Part shown: in pieces, positions 7,752 through 16,326 of the stretch | Layout: every line of letters begins with the position of its first letter | Position numbering within the stretch: the first letter of the stretch is position 1 | Assembly: GCA_014871605.1 (NCBI GenBank) | Contig: WGSQ01000006.1 | Location: 1 to 28,472 of the forward strand | Direction: 5' to 3' | Length of the DNA stretch: 28,472 nt | DNA from: Collinsella sp. | Lineage (GTDB): Bacteria; Actinomycetota; Coriobacteriia; Coriobacteriales; Coriobacteriaceae | The notes under the pieces: generated by a model | Told to the model about the DNA's origin: nothing | The model's input: the letters and a program-made list of their open reading frames with translations, nothing else | The model's database searches: none | Made by a program: the position numbers and the translations under genes

Positions 7752-8648
7752 ATGAAGCTCCAGCAGCTCAGATATGTCGTCAAAGTTGCCGAATGCGGCA
7801 GCATCACCGAGGCCTCGCGCCGGCTCTTTGTGTCGCAGCCTTCGATTACCGCGTCAATTCGCGATCTCGAAAACGAGATGGGTGTACACATCTTTGAGCG
7901 CACCAACAAGGGAGTCATTGTGTCCGAGGAGGGCGAGACCTTCTTGGGCTACGCGCGCCAGGTGCTCGACCAGGCCGACCTGCTCGAGGGCAAGTACAAA
8001 GGCACATCCGAGCAGGTGCCGCACTTTAGCGTGAGTTGCCAGCATTATTCCTTTGCCGTTAACGCGTTTGTTGACGTGATCCGCGAGTTCGATGCCGCGC
8101 GTTACGACTTCACCCTGCGCGAGGAGCAGACTCACGAGATTATCGAGGATGTCGCGCATATGAAAAGCGAACTGGGCATTCTGTACTTATCTGAGCATAA
8201 CCGCGAGGTTATCGAGCGCATGCTTGCCGCCAACGAGCTCGTATTCGAGGGGCTTTTCTGCGCTACGCCGCATGTCTTCGTGTGCGCAGACCATCCGCTG
8301 GCGTGCCGCTCGAGCGTGACGCTTGAGGACTTGGAAGACTACCCGTTCCTGTCCTACGAGCAGGGCAGCTATAACTCGTTTTACTATTCCGAGGAACTGA
8401 CCTCGACCTTTGAGCGTCGCAAGAATATCCGCGTGCGTGACCGTGCGACGTTGTTCAACCTAGCTATGGGCCTTAACGGTTACACGGTGTGTTCGGGCGT
8501 GATCAGCCATGAACTTAACGGCCCCGGTATTATCTCGATTCCGCTCGATGTAGACGAGTACATGGAGATTGGCATCATCACGCGCAAGAACACGACGCTC
8601 ACGCGCTATGGACAGGCCTATATCGACGCGATTCGTCAGCATATCTAG
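7752..8648 (+). CDS. LysR-family transcriptional regulator
   Basis: The 298-residue protein begins with a LysR winged helix-turn-helix at about 1-60 (LRYVVKVAECGSITEASRR, then SQPSITASIRDLE), followed by a two-lobed effector-binding domain of normal length. GGGAG lies a few bases before ATG 7752; a longer in-frame extension lies inside the HAD gene and has no ribosome site. It follows the HAD gene by 10 nt and precedes a methionine synthase-like gene in the same direction, with a dyad of LysR type between them. Control of the methionine gene is therefore a reasonable inference. The co-inducer cannot be deduced. Confidence 0.92.
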   Translation: MKLQQLRYVVKVAECGSITEASRRLFVSQPSITASIRDLENEMGVHIFERTNKGVIVSEEGETFLGYARQVLDQADLLEGKYKGTSEQVPHFSVSCQHYSFAVNAFVDVIREFDAARYDFTLREEQTHEIIEDVAHMKSELGILYLSEHNREVIERMLAANELVFEGLFCATPHVFVCADHPLACRSSVTLEDLEDYPFLSYEQGSYNSFYYSEELTSTFERRKNIRVRDRATLFNLAMGLNGYTVCSGVISHELNGPGIISIPLDVDEYMEIGIITRKNTTLTRYGQAYIDAIRQHI

Positions 8649-8694
8649 GCTGCTGTGCTCCGCGCGGGTCAAATTTCTTTATGGCAGTCCAGAC

Positions 8695-8717
8695 TGATAT
8701 AGGAATCATCTATATCA
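8695..8717 (+). promoter_or_regulatory. Probable LysR operator upstream of the methionine synthase-like gene
   Basis: TGATATAG and CTATATCA form a perfect 8-bp inverted repeat with a 7-nt spacer. Its core ATAG-N7-CTAT contains the T-N11-A pattern of LysR binding boxes. AT-rich TATAAA and TATATT stretches follow at about 8723-8738 and could be the -10 region of the gene starting at 8804, without a good -35 box, as expected for an activated promoter. Confidence 0.6.
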
Positions 8718-8803
8718 AACTGTTATAAACGTATATTTTACGATGGCCATATGAGCGCTCATACTTTGTCCCAGTAAAGCAACCAATTCAAAGGGAGATA
8801 TCT

Positions 8804-9937
8804 ATGAGTGCTTTAACCACGCTGAACGCGCCGTTTCGCGCCGATATCGTCGGCAGCTTTCTTCGTCCACAGGCCGTAAAGGACGCCCGTGCCGCCTATG
8901 CTGCGGGCACACTCGACGCCGCCGGCCTTAAGGCCGTCGAGGATGAGGCCATTCGCGACCTGGTGGACAAGCAAAAGTCCGCTGGCCTGCAGGTGATTAC
9001 CGATGGCGAGTTTCGCCGCAGTTACTGGCACCTCGACTTTATGTGGGGGCTCAACGGCATTGAACGCCGTACCTCGCGTACGGGCTATATGTTCCACGAC
9101 GAGGAGACCACAGCCGACACCGCCGTGGTAACCGGCCCCATTAGCGGCGAGAACCATCCGTTCGTCGAGCACTTTAAATTTGTCAAGGCGCTCGAGGGGG
9201 AGGGCCAGGTCGCGCGGCAAACCATTCCGGCGCCGATCCAGACGTTCTCCGAAGTCACGCTCGACCGCTGCGACGGCCAGCAGGAGAGCCTGCGCGCTGT
9301 CTATAAGACCGATGAGGAACTTGCCGACGCCATCGCAGCCGCTTATCGCACGGTGATCGCCGACCTGTACGCAGCAGGCTGCCGCAACATCCAGTTTGAT
9401 GACTGCACCTGGGGCATCTACTGCGACACCGATTTTGTCGCCAAAACCGGCATGAGCCCGGTCGACCTGCAAAAGGTAAGCGAGCTGGGCGTGGCGCTCA
9501 ACAATGCCGCCATCGCGGACAAGCCCGACGATCTGGTCATCAACACGCATGTGTGCCGCGGCAACTACCACTCCACCTATGCCTTCGAGGGCGGCTATGA
9601 CCCCATCGCGCCGTACCTGTTCGCAAACGAGGATGTCGATGCATTTTACCTGGAGTTCGATACGCCGCGCGCCGGTGGTTTTGAGCCGCTCAAGTACGTT
9701 GCCCCCGGCAAGAAGGTCGTGTTGGGCCTGGTGACCACCAAGGTCGCTGAGCTTGAGGACGAGGATGCCATCGTCGAGCGTATTCACGAGGCGGCAAAGT
9801 ACGTGCCGCTCGAGAACCTGTATCTGTCGCCCCAGTGCGGCTTTGCCAGCTGCGAGATTGGCAACAAGCTGACCGAGGACGAGCAATGGGCAAAGATCGC
9901 GCTGGTCAAGCGCATTGCCGAGCGCGTTTGGAAATAG
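8804..9937 (+). CDS. Cobalamin-independent methionine synthase family (MetE C-terminal type, YxjG-like)
   Basis: The 377-residue protein is about half the length of MetE and corresponds to the catalytic C-terminal barrel, as in the YxjG/YxjH group. N-terminal ADIVGSFLRP, TDGEF (67-71) and WGLNGIE are characteristic. The zinc ligands of MetE are all recognisable: His249 and Cys251 in THVC, Glu284 in LEFD and Cys345 in PQCGF. The family moves a methyl group to homocysteine; the short form lacks the N-terminal folate-binding barrel, and its methyl donor is uncertain. GGGAG precedes ATG 8804. A LysR gene and a LysR-type dyad lie just upstream. No SAM riboswitch was found in the leader. Confidence 0.88.
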   Translation: MSALTTLNAPFRADIVGSFLRPQAVKDARAAYAAGTLDAAGLKAVEDEAIRDLVDKQKSAGLQVITDGEFRRSYWHLDFMWGLNGIERRTSRTGYMFHDEETTADTAVVTGPISGENHPFVEHFKFVKALEGEGQVARQTIPAPIQTFSEVTLDRCDGQQESLRAVYKTDEELADAIAAAYRTVIADLYAAGCRNIQFDDCTWGIYCDTDFVAKTGMSPVDLQKVSELGVALNNAAIADKPDDLVINTHVCRGNYHSTYAFEGGYDPIAPYLFANEDVDAFYLEFDTPRAGGFEPLKYVAPGKKVVLGLVTTKVAELEDEDAIVERIHEAAKYVPLENLYLSPQCGFASCEIGNKLTEDEQWAKIALVKRIAERVWK

Positions 9938-10059
9938 CGGTAACGTTCGCAGGTGACGGCGCGTGCGAGACATGGCGCATCGCGTGCAATGGTTCGGATC
10001 GTATCGTTCGGGCAGGTTATCCGATATGCCTGATCGCCCTTCCATTCGAAAGGACATCC

Positions 10060-11394
10060 ATGTCCCAGTCCTCGACGCCCGCCGTCAGCGATGCCATCTA
10101 CGACGCATCGTCGCTCGGTCGCCCGCGCATGTTCCTGCTCGGCCTACAGCACCTGTTTGCCATGTTTGGCGCCACCGTGCTGGTGCCCGTGCTCACCGGC
10201 CTCTCGGTATCGGCAACGCTTTTGTTTGCCGGCTTGGGCACGCTGCTGTTCCACTTCCTGTCGCGCGGTAAGGTGCCGGCATTTTTGGGCTCATCGTTTG
10301 CCTTTATTGCCGGTTATGCCGCAATCGCGCCCAACGGCGAGGCCGAGCTTCTGCCTTACGCCTGCCTGGGCGTTGCCTGCGCCGGTCTACTCTATCCGGT
10401 ACTTGCGGCACTCTTCCGCGCGTTTGGCGCCAAGCGCGTCATGCGCTTCTTTCCGCCGGTAGTGACGGGCCCCATCGTCATTTCCATCGGCTTGATTCTG
10501 GCGAGCTCCGCTATTGCCAACTGCCAGACCAACTGGCTTGTGGCTGTTATTGCCGTTGCCGTTATCGTGATCTGCAACATTTGGGGTCGCGGCATGGTCA
10601 AGATCGTGCCGATTCTGCTGGGCGTTGTGGTGAGCTATGCCGTTACGGCTGCGCTGGGCGAGGTCGACTTTTCTGGCGTCGCAGCCGCTTCCTGGGTCGG
10701 TCTTCCCATCGTGTGGGACAACACCGTGTTTGCGCTCTTTGGACCGCAGTTCGATAGCGGTCTTGCCACGACGGCCGTCATCACCATCATGCCGCTGGCC
10801 TTTGCGACCATGATCGAGCATATCGGCGATATCTCTGCTATTGGCTCCACCTGCGAGCGCAACTACATTGCCGACCCCGGCCTGCATCGCACGCTGCTCG
10901 GCGATGGTCTCGCCACGATTCTGGCTTCGCTCTTTGGTGCTCCGGCCAACACTACGTATGGCGAGAACACTGGCGTGCTCGCCCTGACGCGCGTGTTCGA
11001 CCCGCGCGTGATTCGCATTGCCGCCTGCTGCGCCATTGTGCTTTCGTTCTGCCCCAAGTTTGCTGCTGTGATCGCTGCTATGCCGGCATGCGTTATCGGC
11101 GGTGTGTCACTCGTGCTCTACGGCATGATCAGCGCCGTTGGCGTGCGCAACCTCATCGAGAACCAGGTTGATTTCCAGAACAACCGCAACGTGCTGGTGG
11201 CGGCTCTGGTGCTCGTGCTTTCGCTCGGCATTGCCTACAGTACCGCCGGTGCCATCGTGCTGGAGCTGGGCGGCGTGACGATTTCCCTTTCGGGTCTTGC
11301 CGTGGGATCGCTGGTGGGTATCGTGCTCAACGCGATTCTGCCGGGTAACGACTTTGAGTTTGATGTCTCCGCGCTTGAGGAGGCTGCTGAGTAG
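10060..11394 (+). CDS. uraA: Uracil/xanthine permease of the UraA type (NCS2)
   Basis: This 444-residue membrane protein has the many hydrophobic segments expected of the 14-helix NCS2 fold. UraA hallmarks are visible: LGLQHLFAMFGATVLVP near the N-terminus, EHIGDISAIGS with the substrate-binding glutamate, DPGLHRTLLGDGL, and NTTYGENTGVLALTRV. It should import uracil with protons across the cytoplasmic membrane. AAAGGA lies upstream of ATG 10060; the longer in-frame extension overlaps the preceding gene and has no ribosome site. The 122-nt gap before it contains no recognised PyrR-type attenuator. It appears to be a single-gene unit closed by a strong terminator. Confidence 0.93.
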   Translation: MSQSSTPAVSDAIYDASSLGRPRMFLLGLQHLFAMFGATVLVPVLTGLSVSATLLFAGLGTLLFHFLSRGKVPAFLGSSFAFIAGYAAIAPNGEAELLPYACLGVACAGLLYPVLAALFRAFGAKRVMRFFPPVVTGPIVISIGLILASSAIANCQTNWLVAVIAVAVIVICNIWGRGMVKIVPILLGVVVSYAVTAALGEVDFSGVAAASWVGLPIVWDNTVFALFGPQFDSGLATTAVITIMPLAFATMIEHIGDISAIGSTCERNYIADPGLHRTLLGDGLATILASLFGAPANTTYGENTGVLALTRVFDPRVIRIAACCAIVLSFCPKFAAVIAAMPACVIGGVSLVLYGMISAVGVRNLIENQVDFQNNRNVLVAALVLVLSLGIAYSTAGAIVLELGGVTISLSGLAVGSLVGIVLNAILPGNDFEFDVSALEEAAE

Positions 11395-11419
11395 CAGCTG
11401 CGTTCAGCTAAAACAAGAT

Positions 11420-11457
11420 ATGGTGCCCATGCGTATATGCGCGTGGGCACCATTTTT
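11420..11457 (+). terminator. Intrinsic terminator after uraA
   Basis: ATGGTGCCCATGCG (11420-11433) pairs with CGCGTGGGCACCAT (11440-11453; one G-U) around a 6-nt loop, and five Ts end at 11457. The stop codon of the converging esterase lies at its edge. Confidence 0.93.
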
Positions 11458-12118
11458 AATGATTCAGTATCCAGTGGATGCCGCGGGCCATGCGCAAGTC
11501 GGTTTGGGCAAAGTGATTGCCGGGGTTGAGCTCCAGCGTTGTTGGAATGCCGCGCTCGACGAGCAGCGCTTCCATCGCGCGTGTGTCGTCGAGTACGTAC
11601 CGCATCATGCGGTTGGGCGTCTTGGTCTCTTTTTTGCCGAGCGAAAGATAGACAGCTTGCGGACTGCCGGCAAATGGCGCCGTGCTGGCGCAATCGACAA
11701 AGTCGGGAAACCATAGCGACCCCGATGCGCTCGCCGCGCGGCCAAAGACATCGGTTTGCCAGAGGGCCCAAAGCGAAAAGAGGCCCGCGAGCGAGTAGCC
11801 GGCAATGCCGCGCCAGGTGGGCGGCTGAGGAAGCGACGACTCCACCTGGGGGATTATCTGATTCAGCAGCTCATCAAGAAAACCGGCAGCTTGGCCGCCG
11901 AAAGGCTCGGCATCGCGTACGGTCCCGTCGCATTCCCAGGGACTCAGCTCGCGATTCCAATCGAGCCCGCCAATGGCGACGAGGGTGAATGGCGGACAGT
12001 CGAGCTCTCGGCAGCGGTCATAAACCTCGCTGCCGTTGCCCATGACCACGGGGAGGTAGATGACGGGCGCGCCTTCCGTATGCTCCGAATGTACGGTTAT
12101 CTGCTTTTGCGCTTCCAA
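11456..12118 (-). CDS. Alpha/beta-hydrolase esterase (TTG start)
   Basis: The 220-residue protein has the esterase D/enterochelin-esterase type of alpha/beta-hydrolase fold: VAIGGLDWNRELSPW after the first strands, nucleophile elbow GYSLAG with Ser109, the later LSLGKKET where Glu164 may be the acid, and PGNHF with His202. No signal peptide is visible, so it should be cytoplasmic. The substrate is unknown; siderophore, sugar-ester or thioester substrates are all possible. The frame is closed by a TGA five codons upstream of TTG 12118, and GAGAAG stands 6 nt before the TTG, so I take that as the start. It faces uraA and follows the surface-protein genes but is separated from them by a terminator. 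Confidence 0.75.
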   Translation of the reverse strand: MEAQKQITVHSEHTEGAPVIYLPVVMGNGSEVYDRCRELDCPPFTLVAIGGLDWNRELSPWECDGTVRDAEPFGGQAAGFLDELLNQIIPQVESSLPQPPTWRGIAGYSLAGLFSLWALWQTDVFGRAASASGSLWFPDFVDCASTAPFAGSPQAVYLSLGKKETKTPNRMMRYVLDDTRAMEALLVERGIPTTLELNPGNHFAQTDLRMARGIHWILNH

Positions 12119-12220
12119 GGCAGGCTTCTCTCAGTGTTGTGATATCGGCAGTCCCAATTGTCGCACGCCAGCGTATACCGGTTGGACAGCATCAAGAACA
12201 TTCGCGTGCGTCGTGCGGGC

Positions 12221-12266
12221 GCAAACAGAAAACGCCACCGCCGGAGGGGAGCTCGGCGGTGGCGTT
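12221..12266 (-). terminator. Terminator of surface protein gene A
   Basis: On the minus strand AACGCCACCGCC (12266-12255) pairs perfectly with GGCGGTGGCGTT (12242-12231) around a 12-nt loop, followed by a T-rich run ending in TTTGC. The surrounding 57 bases (12221-12277) are identical to 14307-14363. Confidence 0.92.
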
Positions 12267-12323
12267 GCTAAACGGTGCTGGGGCTCGGGGCCTTCGCGGG
12301 AGCTGCCATGTGCGCAGAGGCGT

Positions 12324-14108
12324 CTAAGAACGCTTACGGCTCGCCATGGTGCCTGCGGCGATAGCGGCTGTTCCCGCAAGGACGGTTGCCACGATGGCCG
12401 CACCCGAGGTGTCGCCGGTTGCCGCGAGCACGCCGGTAGTCTTGGCTTTCGTGGTTGAAGCCGCAACGGCCTTGGTCGGCTTTGAGCCCTCAGGCTTGGG
12501 GTTCTGCTTGGACTCCGCGGGCTTGCTTTCTGCGGGCTTGGTCTCGTCGGGCTTGGGGTCTTCCGGCTTGGCTACCTCGGGAGGTGCGATGGTCGTACTT
12601 TTGGCGACTGCTTTGATATAGAGGGAGTCGACCGTGGCGTCGCCCGTGCCGATGGCTTGGCCTGCCTCGTAGATGCCGTCACGGAGCTTGCGATAGTCAA
12701 TGACCTTGCCGCCTTCGGGCGTCTGGATGGCGGCGTTCTCAATCTTGATGGTGCCGATTGTCTTGCCGTCAGCGCTCATGGCACGGGCAAAGATTGCCGC
12801 TGTATCTCCTTCGGCCGTTACCTTGCTGCGGATGATCGAGATGACTGCGGGTGTGACGCCCTCGCTGGTCTGGGCGATGATGCCGATGTTCTCGCCTTGG
12901 GGTTCGCGCCTCGTCTCGCCATCTTGGTTTTCGCTGTAGGGGATGGGGCCGTCGCCGTTCTCGACATAGCGGGCTATGGCCTTGACAACGGAGTCGCTGA
13001 TGTAGATGTGGCCGCCCTTCTCGTTGGGTCGATCGTTTCTGGTGGAGAATGCAGCCGAAACCTCGCCTTCCGCAAACGCGTCCACGGTGGAGCCGTTCTT
13101 GACGACGATGTCGTCCTGGTAGGTGAAGAGGGCGTTGGCGCCACCGTATCTGCCTTTACTTGCACGGACCGTCACGTTTGCATGATCGAGGGTGATGCCC
13201 TTGTGGGCATAGACGCCATATTCAACACCGTTTACGTTGAGGGAGGCGTTTGTGGCTGCGAGGCTGCCCTTGGCCTCGACGGCAGCGTCTTTCTCGGAGC
13301 TTGCCTTGACCTGGCTGCCGTCCGAGATGTTGATATTACCGCCGCTCCAAAGGGCCTCACCATCGGCTGAGCTTGCCTCGACCGTCCCGCCACCCTTGAT
13401 GGTGAGGTTCTTGTCGGCTCCAATACCCTTGTCCTTGGTAGCCCTGGCGGTGACGGCTCCGCTGTCGTCAATCGTGATATTGCCGTTTGCCCTGATGCCA
13501 TCCGATGCACCCGTGGCGTTGACGTTGCCCGAACCTTTGATAGCGAGATCACCTCCGGCATTGATGGCATCAAACCCAGTGCTCGTGGCGTTGACGGATC
13601 CGGCTCCGTCGATGTTGATATTACCCGTGGAGAGGATAGCGTCCTCAGTAGATGTCACGCTGAGCGTGCCGCCCTCGTCGCCTTGGATATTGAGCTCGGC
13701 ATTCTCGTTAGTGCCATGAGAAACGTTGATGCTTTCGATCCATTCGGCAGTGACGATGTTGGTTCCCGAGTAATTCACGTTGAGCTTGCCTGCGGCCTGG
13801 ATCTCGCCGCCGTTATAGTTGTTGAGCTTCAAGTCGTCGGCGCCGTCCCACGACCAGGTACCGGCCTCGTCGCTCGCCGCGGTGTTGTACTTGTTGCCGC
13901 CGCCCTTGGCCCATTCCGCTGCGAGCGAGACGCTCGGCATGAGCAGCGAGCTCACCGTGCGCGCGCACACGGCGCCCGCGACGATGCCGCGCGTCCCGCG
14001 GCGCCAGCTGCCGTGCGCGAGTCCTATGCGACGGCGAACGTCGGGTTCGGCAACATGGGTTCCGGCGGTAGTGTCATTGCGTTTGGGGGTCGTGAACAAG
14101 GCTGCCAT
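12324..14108 (-). CDS. LAATG-anchored beta-helix surface protein A
   Basis: The 594-residue protein has a long basic N-terminus (EPDVRRR, SWRRGTR), a hydrophobic core at about 41-63 and a likely signal-peptidase site at SLAA-EW. TWSWDGADDLKLNNYNGG follows, then about eight degenerate rungs of 22-24 residues built on GNINIDGxGxVNATS and DxIxA, as in right-handed beta-helix domains of the Cthe_2159 carbohydrate-binding type. A stalk rich in KP, ES and TK leads to LAATG at 561-565, a hydrophobic stretch and terminal RKRS, a sortase signal of the LAxTG kind. It should be anchored to the cell wall, probably as an adhesin or glycan binder. ATG 14108 is shared with gene B and follows GGAAG. No sortase gene is in the window. 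Confidence 0.88.
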   Translation of the reverse strand: MAALFTTPKRNDTTAGTHVAEPDVRRRIGLAHGSWRRGTRGIVAGAVCARTVSSLLMPSVSLAAEWAKGGGNKYNTAASDEAGTWSWDGADDLKLNNYNGGEIQAAGKLNVNYSGTNIVTAEWIESINVSHGTNENAELNIQGDEGGTLSVTSTEDAILSTGNINIDGAGSVNATSTGFDAINAGGDLAIKGSGNVNATGASDGIRANGNITIDDSGAVTARATKDKGIGADKNLTIKGGGTVEASSADGEALWSGGNINISDGSQVKASSEKDAAVEAKGSLAATNASLNVNGVEYGVYAHKGITLDHANVTVRASKGRYGGANALFTYQDDIVVKNGSTVDAFAEGEVSAAFSTRNDRPNEKGGHIYISDSVVKAIARYVENGDGPIPYSENQDGETRREPQGENIGIIAQTSEGVTPAVISIIRSKVTAEGDTAAIFARAMSADGKTIGTIKIENAAIQTPEGGKVIDYRKLRDGIYEAGQAIGTGDATVDSLYIKAVAKSTTIAPPEVAKPEDPKPDETKPAESKPAESKQNPKPEGSKPTKAVAASTTKAKTTGVLAATGDTSGAAIVATVLAGTAAIAAGTMASRKRS

Positions 14109-14123
14109 GGTTGCTTCCGTTCT

Positions 14124-14205
14124 CATAGGGCCTATACGACTAGATTCAGCGTATCTGCTGGATGTTGCCGGCGGTAGTGCCGTTTGGAGGGCAAAATGTC
14201 CAAAA
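14124..14205 (-). promoter_or_regulatory. Conserved leader of surface protein gene A
   Basis: The minus-strand sequence contains a 39-bp core identical to the leader of gene B, with two possible adjacent hairpins (TTTGG/CCAAA and CGGC/GCCG), and ends in a CATAGGGCCTATA near-palindrome (14124-14136) just before the ribosome site. No standard promoter pair is evident. Its retention suggests function, but recent duplication could also explain it. Confidence 0.5.
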
Positions 14206-14306
14206 TCCGGAAGAGGAATAAGCTGCGCACCTACGCGTTGTCGGGCATTAATCACAAAGCGCGGAGCCGCTTGTTGCGACTCCGCTCGCGTGTGCGCCAT
14301 ACGAGT

Positions 14307-14352
14307 GCAAACAGAAAACGCCACCGCCGGAGGGGAGCTCGGCGGTGGCGTT
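14307..14352 (-). terminator. Terminator of surface protein gene B
   Basis: The stem AACGCCACCGCC/GGCGGTGGCGTT (14317-14328 and 14341-14352) with a T-rich tail is the exact copy of the gene A terminator. Confidence 0.92.
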
Positions 14353-14410
14353 GCTAAACGGTGCGCGGACTAGGCGGCTTTAAAAGTGTCGGTTCGTGTA
14401 TGAAGGGCGT

Positions 14411-16186
14411 CTATGAGTGCTTGCGGCTCACCACGGCGCCCGCGGCGATGGCGGCTGTTCCCGCAAGGGCGGCTGCCACGATGGCTGCGCTCGAGGCGTC
14501 GCCGGTTGCTGCGAGTTTGCCGGCGATCTTGGCTCCCGTGGCTGCAACTGCAACGGTCTTGGTCGTCTTCGTGCCCTCGGACTTGGAACCCTCGGGCTTG
14601 GTCTCGCCTGGCTTCTCCTCGGGCTTGGTCTCCTCGGGAGGCGCGATGACCGTGCTCTTGGCGACAGCTTCGTTATAGGGGGAGTCGATCACAGCGTCGC
14701 CCGTGCCGATGGTTTGACCCGCCTCGTAGACGATGCCGTCGCTGAGTTCTTCCTTGTTGCGATAGTCAATGACCTTGCCGCCTTCAGGCGTCTGGATGGT
14801 GGCTCCTTCGATTTCGATGGTGCCAATCGCCTTACCATCCGCGCTCATGGCAAGGGCGAAGATTGCCGCCGTGTCTCCCTCGGCCGTGACCTTGCTGCGG
14901 AGAATCGAAATGGTTGCGGGCGTGATGCCCTCCTTGGTCTGAGCAAAGATGCCGATGTTCATGCCTCGGGGCTGAGGGTTAGTTTCGCCATCCTGGCCTG
15001 CACTGTAGTGGTCGGGGCCGTCGCCGCCGGTCTCGGCATAGCGGGCTATGGCCTTGACAACGGAGTCGCTGATGTAGATATGGCCACCCGCTTCGCTGGA
15101 GTAGAAATTACTGGTGGAGATTGCAACCGAGAACCTGCCTTCCGCGAGCGCATCCACAGTCGAGCCGTTCTTGATGATGATGTCGTCCTCATCGGTGAAG
15201 AGTGCGCTGACTTCCCCGCCATCTGAGCTTGCGCGGACCGTCGCGGTCGCGCCATCGAGCGTGATGCCCTTGTAGACATAGATGCCATACCCAACGCCAC
15301 TTGCGTTGAGGGAAGCGTTCGTGACCGTGAGGCTGTTTTTACCGTCGATGGCGGCGTCTTCCTCGGAGCTTGCCTTGACCTGGCTGCCACCCGAGATCTC
15401 GATATTGCCGTCGGCCCAAATCGCATTGTCCTCGATAGAGCTTGCCTCTACCTTGCCGCCGCCCTTTATGATGAGGTTCTCGTTAGCATCGATACCCTGA
15501 TCCTCGGTGGCCTTGGCGGTGACGGTTCCGCTGTTGTCGATCGTGATGTTGCCGTCGGCCCTGATGCCATCCGAATCGCCCGTGGCGTTAACGTTTCCCG
15601 AGCCCTTGATAGTGACATCGCCCCCGGCATCGATGGCATCGTGCTCGGTGCTCGTGGCGTTGACAGTGCCAGCGCCGTCGATGTTGATGTTGCCGACGGA
15701 AGTGATGGCGTCACGAGAAGATGTCACGTTGAGCGTGCTGGACGCGTCGCCCTGAATATTAAGCTCGGCGTTCTCGTTCGCGCCATCCTTAACCTTGATG
15801 CCGCGGCCGTCGTCGTTAGTGACGGTGTTGTTGCCCTCGTAGCTTACGTTGAGCTTGCCCGCTGCCTCGATCGCGCCGCCGTCATAGCCGTTGAGCTTCA
15901 TATCGTCGGCGCCGTCCCATGACCAGGTGCCGGCGGCGTCTCCCGTGGGGCCCGCGGCCGCTTCGTGGCGGACGCCGCCAACGTCCACCCACTCGGCTGC
16001 GAGCGAGATGCTCGGCATGAGCAGCGAGCTTACCGTAAGCGCGCATACGGCGCCTACAACGATGCGGCGCGTCACGCGGCGCCAGCTGCCGTGTGCGAGC
16101 AGCATGCGACGGCGCACGTCGGGCTCGACAAAATGGGCTCCAGAGGTTTTGTCATTGCGCTTGGGGGTCGTGAACAAGGCGGCCAT
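14411..16186 (-). CDS. LAATG-anchored beta-helix surface protein B
   Basis: This 591-residue paralogue of protein A shares the same start (MAALFTTPKRND), signal peptide (core about 41-63, SLAA-EW), beta-helix rungs and tail. The order is TWSWDGADDMKLN, then repeated GNINIDGAGTVNATS-like rungs with HDAIDA, SDGIRA and DQGIDA turns, an ISDSVVKAIARYAE segment, TPEGGKVIDYR, a stalk rich in KPEE, ETKP and SEGTK, and LAATG at 558-562 followed by a hydrophobic helix and RKHS. Most differences from A are substitutions and short indels, for example an insertion around NDDGRGIKVK. GGGAG lies 5 nt before ATG 16186. It is expected to be exported and wall-anchored; ligand unknown. The separate terminators mean A and B can be transcribed independently. 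Confidence 0.88.
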   Translation of the reverse strand: MAALFTTPKRNDKTSGAHFVEPDVRRRMLLAHGSWRRVTRRIVVGAVCALTVSSLLMPSISLAAEWVDVGGVRHEAAAGPTGDAAGTWSWDGADDMKLNGYDGGAIEAAGKLNVSYEGNNTVTNDDGRGIKVKDGANENAELNIQGDASSTLNVTSSRDAITSVGNINIDGAGTVNATSTEHDAIDAGGDVTIKGSGNVNATGDSDGIRADGNITIDNSGTVTAKATEDQGIDANENLIIKGGGKVEASSIEDNAIWADGNIEISGGSQVKASSEEDAAIDGKNSLTVTNASLNASGVGYGIYVYKGITLDGATATVRASSDGGEVSALFTDEDDIIIKNGSTVDALAEGRFSVAISTSNFYSSEAGGHIYISDSVVKAIARYAETGGDGPDHYSAGQDGETNPQPRGMNIGIFAQTKEGITPATISILRSKVTAEGDTAAIFALAMSADGKAIGTIEIEGATIQTPEGGKVIDYRNKEELSDGIVYEAGQTIGTGDAVIDSPYNEAVAKSTVIAPPEETKPEEKPGETKPEGSKSEGTKTTKTVAVAATGAKIAGKLAATGDASSAAIVAAALAGTAAIAAGAVVSRKHS

Positions 16187-16201
16187 GGTTACTCCCATCC
16201 T

Positions 16202-16283
16202 CATAGGGCCTATGCGATTACGCCCAGCATATCTGCAGGATGTAGCCGGCGGTAGTGCCGTTTGGAGGGCAAAATGTCCAAAA
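16202..16283 (-). promoter_or_regulatory. Conserved leader of surface protein gene B
   Basis: It holds the same 39-bp core (16245-16283) as gene A and ends in a perfect odd palindrome CATAGG-G-CCTATG (16202-16214) between the core and the ribosome site. It may be an operator or a structured 5' leader. Confidence 0.5.
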
Positions 16284-16326
16284 CTTGGGAGGCAATACAT
16301 CGCGCGTCCGTGCGGTGCCTGGCTTT

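Larger units (their letters stand above)
14109..14410. other. 302-nt region between surface genes B and A
   Basis: In minus-strand order it holds the terminator of gene B (14307-14352), a 21-base junction, an orphan copy of the azgA terminator stem (14255-14285, only GCGGAG/CTCCGC still pairs well), an unremarkable stretch, and the leader of gene A (14124-14205). No reading frame here is credible; open frames running through the leader only extend gene A without a ribosome site. Confidence 0.75.

Noticed and set aside
9960..9987. GCGTGCGA/TCGCGTGC hairpin after the methionine synthase-like gene
   Set aside because: Needs G-U pairs and has no U-tract; could be chance in high-GC sequence.
8813..10057. 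Minus-strand frame of 414 codons opposite the methionine synthase-like gene
   Set aside because: Same reason: antisense shadow with no domain signature.
14109..14324. Upstream extension of surface protein A by 72 codons (and 38 codons for B up to 16300)
   Set aside because: The extensions translate the shared leader and terminator sequences and have no ribosome site; both genes share the same ATG directly before the signal peptide.
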